Position numbers and translations under genes: made by a program
Part shown: positions 55,469 through 64,000 of the stretch, piece by piece
How the letters are laid out: every line of letters starts with the position of its first letter
Numbering within the stretch: the stretch's first letter is position 1
Assembly (NCBI GenBank): GCA_014905825.1
Contig: JACGCN010000060.1
Location: 1-64,000 of the forward strand
Direction: 5' to 3'
DNA: 64,000 nt
Source: Lyophyllum atratum
Taxonomy: Eukaryota > Basidiomycota > Agaricomycetes > Agaricales > Lyophyllaceae
Notes under the pieces: model-generated
Told to the model about the DNA's origin: nothing
What the model saw: the letters and a program-made list of their open reading frames with translations, nothing else
Database searches by the model: none

Positions 55469-57550
55469 ACGGGTTGGAGAGAAAGGGGAGATGGGAGTAG
55501 TGGCCAGTACTCGACCTTGGTAAGCCCCCACTCACTCGGGTTACGAATAGTTAATTCTCAAACATTAAGAGGTGGTGGATGGTGCAGGCCCTTCCCAGCA
55601 GCCCCTTTCTTGGGACTCTTCCCGTACCTGCACCCCAAGCTGAAGACAATTCGACATTGAATACAGAAAGGGATAAAATCTACTTGCAATAACCTAAATG
55701 TCATCTCGGGAATGCCGCAAAAGAAGACTCAAGAACTCAATCGCCTTTGTAAGGAATGAAACACCCTTGGTCGATCTGAATGAAAGAACATCATTGGAGC
55801 TCACAGCAGTTGGATCAGCCTCTGCTGACTATAGTAACCCGAAGAGTGTAGCACCCTCCATGGAATATCCATGTTAAGGTGGATTACGGAGAATTACGGT
55901 TGGGTTACACTACCCCTGCCCTTGTTTCGTCTACATGGTGAATTACGGTGGATCACGGTGGCTGAATTACGGTGAACCATGCTTACACTGCCATTGTTTT
56001 GACTAGCAATGAGAAAGGGTGGTAGGAAGGCAGAGACAAAAGGTCTCCGTCGATAGGGTCCCGGCTGGAGTTTCCGTTGGCAGGTTGCCCAGAGCCACGA
56101 TCGATGGGTGCTGGGTGGGATGCGGAGCGTACGTGGGGATGGCTGTACATGGGAACATAATGTCCTTCGGCGTTGCACTCTGTGTTTGTACCGCAGAAGC
56201 GTGGGGTTCTGTTACTTACAAGCAGACAACTACATGGGTTTCTCGGCCACGATCAGCGTCAGAAAGTAAATGCACCGGGGAACGTACACCGTCCTCGTCC
56301 CCCACAAAGGGCGACACCGCGGCAATTCATGTCCCTCACACACACACAACAAAGCCAAGCTGCGAATGTATTGGTGTTGGGCTACGTAGGGATATACGTG
56401 TACGCAGGCCCCCCTCTGTGTCGACCTGTTAAACACTGGCCAATGTGACAGCCGTCAAGCGTCAGCGCATAACGAAATTCCGTCCATGTCCAGGGTGCTC
56501 GTGCGGATGGGTGGCGGGTTTGAGTCTGAATGGAACGTGACAATGCAAGGGGTCGGACCTCACGCCTTACCCATGCACAGGGACTGCGCCCCGATCCGGC
56601 GGTGTCATCCTCAGGAGCAGGCGAGGCTGCGTAGCATCGTGGTTGCTCTACCCTGTCAGTAGGCGCTCTACCTGTGAGAGATGGGAAGGGTGGGTCCTCG
56701 CAATTTCGTTGCCTGGGATGTGATGAGCCCTGCGTCCAAGGTTCGGATGTGGCCTGTGCACATGGTCGTCGTGAGGCAGGCATGCGTAAAACGTATTCGG
56801 CGGTGTCGCATCGTGTCAGGAAGAGTTCGTCTTCGAAAATGGCAACGTGTAACGTGAATCGTCTTCGGCGGTGTCGCATGCTGTCTGTAAGGCCGGGTTA
56901 GGGGAGGTATTCGTCTTGGAGGATGGCGACGTGTAAAGTCAAAGGTCGTTGTTAGTAAGTGAAGGCTGCGCAGGGCGTAGTCAACGCACCTGTGCGGCTC
57001 CCGCGACCACGGGTCTGCCGTCCTCCCCCCGGCCGCCTCACATCCATCTGTGAGGGTAACGAGGGAGCGGTTGATGTTTGACGAGGCACAGATACGCCTG
57101 GGAATGCAAACAAGATCAATGGGTCTGTAGTACGAACGGAAAACCAACACGAGCGACGTCGAATACTTACCTGGGACGTCGTCGGTGAGCGAACACTGTG
57201 TAAGCGCCCGGGAATACGTATAACCTCCCCCGCCGTCTCAGATCCCTATTGCAGGGGAGGAGGGCGCGAAATCGTCCCTTTAGCCGTAGAATTGGAAGGT
57301 AGAGCTCTACGTGCAACGATCAGTAGGGTTATAGAACACCGTAAGACTTTGAATACTTATTCCAACGCTCACTCACTGGAAGCCCTGGGCAGGCTGTGGG
57401 ACAGCGTCGAGCTGCGAACCCCAACGAGATTTAGTGGGTCGTGTCATGCGACAGTCAAACACTTTCCTGGAGGGCGTGATCGCCCAGGGCGAACACTCGA
57501 ACCAGGCCTGGTGGGACCTGCGTAGAGATGTACGTGCAAAGGTCAGGAGG
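55469..57550. other. Region without an assignable gene
   Basis: Several copies of GAATTACGGTG or TTACGGTGG lie at 55877-55975, suggesting another element end. At 56800-56940 two related stretches (CGAAAATGGCAACGTGTAA and GGAGGATGGCGACGTGTAA) repeat about 105 bp apart. Overlapping open frames on both strands at 56.0-57.2 kb look like composition effects. Confidence 0.4.
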
Positions 57551-57558
57551 CGTACAAC

Positions 57559-58742
57559 TAGACTTTCGCAAAAGACCGGAAAAAGACCGGACCACAACCG
57601 CAAACAACCGGACCTGCGGTTGCGGTTGCACCGGATTTTCGAGGCCAGCGGTTGCGGTTCCTCGGAAATCGCGGGCGTGCCGAACCGGTCAGGACCAGTC
57701 CCGACCGGTCCGAACCGATAAAAAGTCACACGGTACACGTCAACAAACAAGGACGTTGTTGGCACTCAATGTTCATTGTTGACTGCGTTCTACGACGACG
57801 TCCAGCACCACCGCTGCCGTTGCGTCCACTGATGCGGTCCACTCGATGCCAGCGCCAACTGCGCATTCCATACACCTCACAAGACCTCTGTGGGAGCCCC
57901 AGAAGGACGAGCACGGAAGGAATGGCTGACAGAGAAGGAATGGCAGGGGAGGCACATAGGGCAGACCCCAGCTGGGGGAGAGCCGCGAGGTACGTCGTTG
58001 CGCCCGCACTCAGTCATCCCACTGAGTACTGAAGACTGCATCCAGGAGCCGCAGCCCACCTGCACGCCACGTCACCCGACGACGACACCCACGCGGCCCA
58101 CAAAGCCGCAGCCCACCTGCGCGCCGCCACGTCACCCGACGACGACACGACCGACACATCACCATCCATCCAGGTCGTCGCCACCGCCTGCCCAGACCCT
58201 CGCCATGTTACCCGATGACGCCCGACACCGCCCACGGACACAGCATCGACCGCCACGTCAGGCCGCCGCCAGTCAATATTCTCCCGGGCTGCCACCGCTC
58301 ACCCACGACACCACCATATCCCTCGACCCCCACCACATCTCCTCACAGCCGCCTCATTCCCAACCATCGGACGATGCTGCATCCGTCATTTCCGGGGCTC
58401 TTCCTTTTTTTATTCATCTACCTTCCCTGTATACTAGGTACTTGCTCATGTATGTATTGTAGTCAATAAAATTTCATGTTTTCAAGTATCTTTATGAGTC
58501 TGTTAAGTATTCTCGCAGTCTTCTCATCGGTCAGAACCGGTCGTGACTGACTGCGACCGGTTGCGACCCAGTCCAGTTACAACCGGTTCAGACCGGTCGT
58601 GCGAGTGAACACGACTGATAGCGACCGGTCCTACACGGTTCAGTCGTCGGTTGTTGTTTGCTGTAAATTTGCCGACCGGTCTCGGTTGCGGTTGCGGCAA
58701 AAATGGGCCGAAAACCGGACCCAACCGGACTTCGAAAGCCTA
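57559..58742. mobile_element. Complete non-autonomous hAT-type element (1,184 bp), family reference copy
   Basis: The TSD is CGTACAAC (57551-57558 and 58743-58750), 8 bp as for hAT. The ends are TAGACTTTCG and, inverted, TAGGCTTTCG. Both arms are packed with CCGGTC/ACCGGT and GGTTGCGGTTGCGG motifs. The inside has the CTCCCCCAGCTGGGG module (57756-58020, minus) and a CCACGTCACCCGACGACGAC-rich variable part (58050-58350). No transposase is encoded. Related partial copies are at 22719, 43670 and 54880. Confidence 0.88.
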
Positions 58743-58750
58743 CGTACAAC

Positions 58751-59259
58751 CCCCAGACGGAAAGGGGTCGAACACTCACTCGAACACTCGAGCGATGCCC
58801 TTGAACGGCCTGGGACCTCGGTAGAGCTGTGGGTGCAACGACACTCCAAGTGTGGATACGGCTGCGAATGCACAGGGGCCGTGTCGCGCGACAGAAATGA
58901 GGGTCGAACCCGTGCGTGCGATCAATGGGCGAACGCGTTGGATATGGGTAGGAAAGTCGAACGTAGAGGTGTACGAGGAACGATCGACGCACTGGTAGCA
59001 CACCAAAAGAGTGGACCACTCGCTCGTTCCCTGGGGGGTCGGTGGAACGTACGGAACATCGTGAGACGCAGGCTGGTACAGTGGGCTTACACAGAGGTGG
59101 TGAGGTGAGCGCTGGTGAAGGGGACACGACGCCAGACGCACAGGTTTGGGCGTCAATCTCACAGGTGCCTGGCTCAGGGGCGATCCCAAACCCTGCGTTA
59201 CATCAGCACCAAAACCCGTTGATCGCCCCCCCCCACCCCCCGTCACGTCAGCTGTCGCC
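58751..59259. other. Flank upstream of the membrane-protein gene
   Basis: No gene recognised. Degenerate units of CTGGGACCTCGGTAGAGCTG with GTGCAACGA follow (58808) also occur at 57288 and 57510. Confidence 0.35.
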
Positions 59260-59268
59260 CTTCACCGA

Positions 59269-59988
59269 AATCGTTTGCCCAAATATCGGGGACCCTCTAT
59301 GCGATCGGCTCTCAGGCGCTCAGCACCTTCACGTCGTTCGACACCCTGACCGAGGCGAAAACGGATGTGGAGATGGAGGAAGCGTTGAGGAAAGTCGGTG
59401 GCCAGGTCGAGAAGCTCTGGGTCTGGGTGCGTACGGTACCCCTCGCCTGTTGTTTGGGACCCACTCACCCGGGATATGTTCTGCTCCAGGGCGCCGCGTT
59501 CACCGCGTCCGATACCTCCACCCTCTTGTCCTCTCTGCACGCACTCACCGTCCTTTTCCACAGCATCGCCTGCGCCCTCATGGCCCTTGGGCCCGACACC
59601 GCTTTCGTCCCCACCCGAGTCGCAAAGGAGATGTTGGGAGCCAGCGTGCCGTTCTTGGTCGTCGCGACATTGGGCTTGGTGTTCGTTGGGCACGTCATGG
59701 CACACATGGGCGTTCCGAAGCTCCGTGTGAGTTCAGGCGCACGGGCGATCGTCTGCGACTCCCTGACCACCTCTTCAGGCGATCGTGTTCTCGTCCCAAA
59801 GACTCAACCACGACCTTTCCATCCTCTGCACCATCGTCATTGTCGCCAACTACAGCGGCGCGCTCCTCTGCGCGCTCGCGTTGATGATCATCGTGACGTC
59901 GTCTGCGCCGATCGGAAGTGCCATCGCGATCGCCATCCTCAGCATCGCCTTTACACTGCTCTGCTGCTCCCACTTTTTCGGTAAATGA
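59269..59988 (+). CDS. Predicted multi-pass membrane protein, host-like, N-terminus uncertain
   Basis: Exons: about 59269-59428 (SGTLYAIGSQALSTFTSF, MEEALRKVGGQVEKLWVW), 59492-59729 and 59780-59988. The introns start GTGCGTACGG and GTGAGTTCAGG and end CTCCAG and CTTCAG; phase is kept at both. Hydrophobic segments are SLHALTVLFHSIACALMALG, VPFLVVATLGLVFVGHVMAH, ILCTIVIVANYSGALLCALA and IAIAILSIAFTLLCC, so four membrane spans are likely. The stop is TGA at 59986-59988. High G+C third positions and intact splicing set it apart from the transposon genes and suggest a live host gene. The first exon(s) and function are unknown. Confidence 0.65.
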
Positions 59989-60257
59989 CCACCGGTGCTT
60001 TTTTTCTTGGTGAGACGGGTTATCGCCCACTGTAGAGGACGATAGGTGTATATACTTACTGGTGGATTCTGTACGTTCACATCTTGGAATTCCGAGCTGG
60101 CGCCCCGACGCCAGCGATTGATATGATATGACCGACGTGAAACCCCACATTTGATTACCGAAAAGCGATACAAAACAAAAGAAAAGAAAACGAGCCCCAG
60201 AAAAAAAAAAGGGAGGGCGACGACAGTTACACTACCAGGGGGAGGGGGACGGCAGCC

Positions 60258-61628
60258 TCACAGCTCCGGGGAGGCAGAGGGCGTGACCCGATGCTCACTT
60301 TCGTTGCCTCTTGGACCCGCCTGCCTGCTCTTCGGCCTTCTTTCCCTGCTCACGGTTAGGGACGTCGTGGTGGGGGGTGGGGGAGGAGCGATGGTCTTGA
60401 CCAGCGTGAAGCACCGCTGGATGTTCTCTCCCACATGCAAGACTTCCTCTTGCACGGTGATGAGCTGGGCCTCGATCGACGTGAGCAGGTCCTGCACCTG
60501 AGGACCTGGAGGCGACTGTGAGCGATCGATTGTGCTGGGGGGGGAACTGGACGCCATGCGCCACCCACCCAGTTCGCCGTTCAGGTCGAATCCAAACCGT
60601 TCCCTGCTCTTCCCGACCGCCTTCACCGACCGCTGCTGGTTGGTGTCGTCCCCGCTGTCTCGCTCGGACTCGTCCTCGGCCGTGTTGCGACCGCGCGGAG
60701 CGCCACCTGTGCGCTTGCGCTTCTTGCTCAAAGTTGTGATGGTGCAGCCCTGTTTGGAGGACGCGCAGCTGAAGCACGCGGATCCCGACTCGGTCTTGAT
60801 GCACGGGATGCCTGCCACGTCGCAGTTGACACACGGGAGCTTGTTCCTCTTGTCGGTGGCCTTGAGGCGCTTCTGAGGCTTGCTGGCCTGCGCTGCGATG
60901 GCATCGCCCTCGGATCTGCCGTCCGTCTCTTCCGGTCGTCGCTTTTTCTTGGTGACCTTCTTGGAAGGAGGGCTCGTGACCTCCGCCTGGCGCTGTTTGA
61001 CGTCCTCGAAGTCGCCTCCTGGAGGCGATTGAGGAGGCTGCTGGGACACGCGTATCGATGGCAAAGGTGGGGGTGATGGAGTCGGCAGGAATGGGGCGCG
61101 GCTGCGACGGGGACCGGGACCTGCGTCAGCCTTGGCGCCCTGCACGACTACAGGCCCGGGGGAGGGGACGTCGAGGGCAGAGCCAGGCGGAACGGGGGTG
61201 GCAGGCTCGACGGAGGCGGGGGACGCACCAGGGATCGACGGGGAAGGTGCTGCACCTTCCATGGCGCAAACCGCATCCTCCGCCTCCAACACCCGGAACA
61301 TTTCCTGCAGGGCGACCTCCGCGAGGACATATTTGTGATATGAGGCCAGCACCCTGCCCAGGAACGACTCTTTGAACCTCGCCATGATCGTCGAGGTCTG
61401 GCGATTGAAAGGGAGCGCAGCCGCCTTCTAGAAACAGAAGAGAAAGAAGAAAAGTCAGGTCAACTGAAAAAAATATATACCAAAGGAACGACGTACACAC
61501 ACATCGAAGAGCTTCTTGAGCTCCAAACGTGTCTCGGCGGTATCCGACGCCTTGACTGCCAGCAGAGTCTGGCGAAGGTCGTTTCCGACGGAGTGGACGG
61601 CGTCCATGGCTTTGCGCACTGAGCTCAT
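60258..61628 (-). CDS. Zn2Cys6-type protein (about 430 aa)
   Basis: Exon 1 is 61628-61497 (MSSVRKAMDAVHSVGNDLRQ, ending LKKLFDVC); the intron is 61496-61428 (GTACGT..TTCTAG); exon 2 is 61427-60258 (KAAALPFNRQTSTIMARFKE onward). A proline-rich stretch follows, then basic KKVTKKKRRPEE. A cysteine cluster spaced C-X2-C-X6-C-X8-C-X2-C-X6-C (CVNCDVAGIPC, ACFSCASSKQGC) matches the fungal binuclear zinc cluster. A second basic stretch KKRKRTGG and a helix-forming SIEAQLITVQEEVLHVGE follow. Zn2Cys6 proteins are usually DNA-binding regulators, but the internal position of the cluster and the family resemblance to repeat-linked basidiomycete proteins leave function open. The C-terminal reading frame may differ, as another frame gives a basic end. 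Confidence 0.7.
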
Positions 61629-61697
61629 GTTGACTGGGGTTCCTCGGGACAGAGATGGGAGTGAAGGAGACAGAGAGATCAGTGTCGAACCAATGTC

Positions 61698-61785
61698 ATG
61701 CATCCCCTTCCCCGCGTGGATGACATTTTGCGTGATTGCGCAAAAGGAAAATACTTCGCAACTATCGACATGACGAATTCATGGG
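61698..61785 (+). pseudogene. Orphan Ty3 reverse transcriptase fragment
   Basis: It reads HPLPRVDDILRDCAKGKYFA then TIDMTNS, nearly the same as the RT block of the outer Ty3 element (HPIPRVDDILHDCSKGKYFA), but only about 29 codons long. It is a short relic with no LTR nearby. Confidence 0.75.
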
Positions 61786-61842
61786 GTTACCTTCCCCTTT
61801 TGGTCAAGGACCCCACAACGCGTTTGAGGGAGGGTACCTGGG

Positions 61843-62048
61843 TAGTGTTGCCGCTGAAGTGAACTGAAATCCAAGGTACTTCGATTCAGTTTGAAAATGA
61901 TGTGCCACTTCGTTGCAGTTTGTTCTGATGAAGTGTGATCGAAGTAAGTTCACGAACTGGGAACAAACTGATCAGATAATGACATAACCGCATAATAAGA
62001 TATCACATTGCCCATCGCGTCGCTTTCAGACGCGTCCTCATCAATCCA
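61843..62048 (+). other. Likely left end and leader of the hAT element at the right edge
   Basis: TAGTGTTGCCGCTGAAGTG at about 61843 resembles hAT ends, and CAGTTTG/AACTG repeats follow. The other end is outside the window, so the boundary is unproven. Confidence 0.4.
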
Positions 62049-62201
62049 TTGCTTCTCCTCCTCCCCTCTCTCGTCCCGTTCCAATTTTCGGCTCCCAAAC
62101 ACTCGTGTTTCATCATGCAATTAGTCTTTCCCCTAGTTCCCTATGTTTGGCCGTGCCACAAATTGGATTCTTCTTCTGGCGCTCAAACAGATCAGGCTTC
62201 C

Positions 62202-64000
62202 ATACCCATGCCAGCAGCGCATTGCGGTGTTGGACCGTCTGAAATTCCCTCGACTTCCATTCTCACATCGAACGGCGCTGCATCAACAGTTTCAAACTCT
62301 ACTACTCCTCCCATGTCCACCGATGCCACGACACCCTCCATTGCCACGACATCTTGTCCTCCACCCCCTCTGCATTCATATACAGCAGACACAGAAGCCC
62401 TCAACAATCACCGTGATGGTTACAAAGCTGCCGTGACGGATGTCAGGTATTTCCTGCGCGCCCTGGATACTGACAAGGAACCTGCAGTCTGACCTAATGA
62501 AGGCTCGGAGCGTGTCTTGACAACAAATCCGACTGGCTCGCCTTTCGTGGGATGCAAACTCTGCCAGTACGTGGAAGTTAGCATTCGAGATATTGTTTTC
62601 TGATCCATTTTTCCTGCAGAAAATGGAAGACATGGACTCATGGAAACGGCATGACGACTTGCTACCGTGCTCACATGAAGAATCACCATTCCAAGGTCTA
62701 CAAAGCAACAGTTCAAGGACTCAGGCTCAAGCATTCGACAACTAGCTCCCCAGGCTCGGATCAACACCGGATCATGGTCCTTTCTCTTTGGACACATTTT
62801 ATCATCTCCTGATGAAATGGATTGCTGTTGATGATCAGGTAAGTCAATTTGACGTTTATCACATCGAATGTTCGTGTTTCAATAAGTATTCCAGTCCATG
62901 AACATCGTGGAATGTCCAGAATTCAGGGCGCTTCTGCTTTACATCGGAAATGACACCATTGACGAAGACAACATACCACATCGGATGAAAATTACACGGA
63001 TGATTTACGAGGAGCACCAGGTCATGCGACAGCAAATCATGGCCGAACTTCAGGTATGTTTTTGCCGCAGTTCTGCATAAATCCCCTGATGAGCTCATAC
63101 CTCCCAAAGCGAGCTGAGGGGCGTATCTTGTATACAATTGATCTCTGGAGTCACCCGAACCTCGCGTCGTACATGGCCGTCACAGGGCACTTTTATATTC
63201 GAGAAAATGGCCACCTCATGATGCGAACATATCTAGTCGCATTCTGTCACGTTTTGGGCAGTCATTCTGGGGCCAATCTCACGAAATATTTCTTCGAAAT
63301 TGTCGATGAGCTGGGTGTCACACATCGGGTATGTTGTGCACATGAATTCTGTGAAAGCTTTGATATCTCATACTTCCTCCCTCTAGATTGGCCTTATCAC
63401 GATGGACAACGCCTCAAATAACAACACCATGATGGAAGCCATCAAGAACATACTTTGGAGGTGGGACATTCCTTTCGACACTGACGGAAATCGCATACAG
63501 TACGTGATCATGGTTTTTGTATCAGAAGATGATTATAATTGTCTCGATAGCTGTTTCCCTCATATCATCAACCTCGCATGTCAAGCCATTCTTGATGAGC
63601 TCAAGGTAACCCCTGCCCTCGGGAGTCGGCTTATCTTCTGCTACCGATGCTGTGACGAAGATCTACCTACAATCACTCGAGACAGATCTTATTGGTACAT
63701 GTCGTAGTGTAGTTGCTGTGTGTCGCGCATCAGGGCAGCGCCGGCAGGAGCTGCAGAGGATTATCTGTGAGGGTAACGAGAAGGAGACCTGGGATGGTGA
63801 GCTACCAGTTGGCGAAAAACATCTTTGTGTGCTCCAGCTCCTTCGGGATTGCGAGACGCGCTGGTCCTCTACCTATCTCATGATTGATCAAATTATCTAC
63901 CTGTACCCCGTAAGTTTTTCTGTGCAATTACCTCTGTCATCATGATTTTCTCATTATCTCTCCTACCAGGCCGTCAGAAAATTCCTCAGCAATGTGGACC
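62202..64000 (+). pseudogene. hAT transposase with BED-type zinc finger, 3' end outside the window
   Basis: A Ser/Thr/Pro-rich N-terminus leads to VTDVRYFLRALDTDKEPAV, TGA at 62490-62492, then SPFVGCKLC. The intron 62567-62619 joins WKTWTHGNGMTTCYRAHMKN, a CxxC..H..H finger. After a frame change near 62775 come FYHLLMKWIAVDDQ, SMNIVECPEFRALLLYIGND and, past an intron, ILYTIDLWSHPNLASYMAVT with a catalytic-type Asp. GVTHR / IGLITMDNASNNNTMMEAIK carries the next Asp. Then CFPHIINLACQAILDELK and LLRDCETRWSSTYLMIDQII follow. These are the conserved blocks of fungal hAT transposases in order. The dimerisation region should follow beyond 64000. It is damaged by one stop and one shift at least. The start codon is not certain. 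Confidence 0.85.

Noticed and set aside
56019..57150. Overlapping long open frames on both strands at 56.0-57.2 kb
   Set aside because: They overlap each other on opposite strands, lack motifs and lie in GC-rich sequence where stops are rare.
58014..58462. Proline/threonine/histidine-rich open frames at 58.0-58.5 kb, and similar ones at 27.9-28.4 and 43.7-44.1 kb
   Set aside because: They are translations of the CCACGTCACC-rich filler of the hAT-type family.
1..64000. CRISPR arrays, bacterial operons, ribosome-binding sites, rRNA genes
   Set aside because: The window is fungal nuclear DNA with spliceosomal introns; no regularly spaced identical repeats or rRNA signatures were seen.

Overview
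The window looks like a transposon-dense, gene-poor stretch of a basidiomycete (probably Agaricomycete) nuclear genome. The reasons are short GT-AG introns of about 45-70 nt, chromodomain Ty3 elements, KDZ and MULE transposases of the type seen in mushroom-forming fungi, and a TET/JBP-type dioxygenase gene beside a KDZ transposase. Host-like genes occur at both ends. The 5' part is missing for a mitochondrial ribosomal mS29 gene (1-556, minus, running off the left edge). At 59-61.6 kb there are a small membrane-protein gene (plus) and a Zn2Cys6 protein gene (minus).

1.1-22.5 kb is a nested stack with readable target-site duplications (TSDs). A short hAT-type element (1136-17760, 8-bp TSD) holds a Ty3 retrotransposon (1457-17241, TSD AGTTG). 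That element is itself split in its reverse transcriptase by a second, 9.7-kb chromodomain Ty3 element (4565-14295, TSD TGGTC). Immediately downstream a 4.06-kb MULE (17782-21840, 9-bp TSD) sits in the end of a TA-flanked MITE (21847-22533).

22.7-34.4 kb is the most interesting part. It is a divergent cassette: a KDZ-family transposase (minus, 23334-30965), two small related CxxC/CxxC proteins (plus, 31151-32167) and a TET/JBP-type 2-oxoglutarate/Fe(II) dioxygenase (minus, 32283-34016). The KDZ gene is interrupted by a 4-kb element with a 9-bp TSD, which in turn carries a 2.46-kb foldback element with an 8-bp TSD. The KDZ reading resumes exactly across the insertion.

34.8-38.5 kb is an array of degenerate tandem units that resemble mini introns. 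It is hit by a 432-bp TRIM element (TSD GCGTT) and by a 2.2-kb LTR element (TSD TAAGT) that encodes only a protein with a copia-protease-like N-terminal region. 39.5-46 kb holds decayed multi-exon genes, a cluster of GTGATATATCAC palindromes, a truncated hAT-type repeat and an XPG/FEN-like nuclease pseudogene. 46.5-52.3 kb holds a decayed copia element whose LTR sequence recurs inverted 4.2 kb away, and two Harbinger-like transposase pseudogenes in opposite orientations. 52.7-58.7 kb holds a chromodomain gene, an unrecognised ORF and two more copies of the hAT-type family (one complete, 57559-58742, 8-bp TSD). From 61.9 kb to the right edge runs a BED-type hAT transposase.

Most transposon genes carry isolated in-frame stops, all of which a C-to-T change on the coding strand could make (often TGA where Arg CGA would fit). 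This points to cytosine deamination or repeat-directed mutation, although such stops are also simply the easiest to make by a transition.
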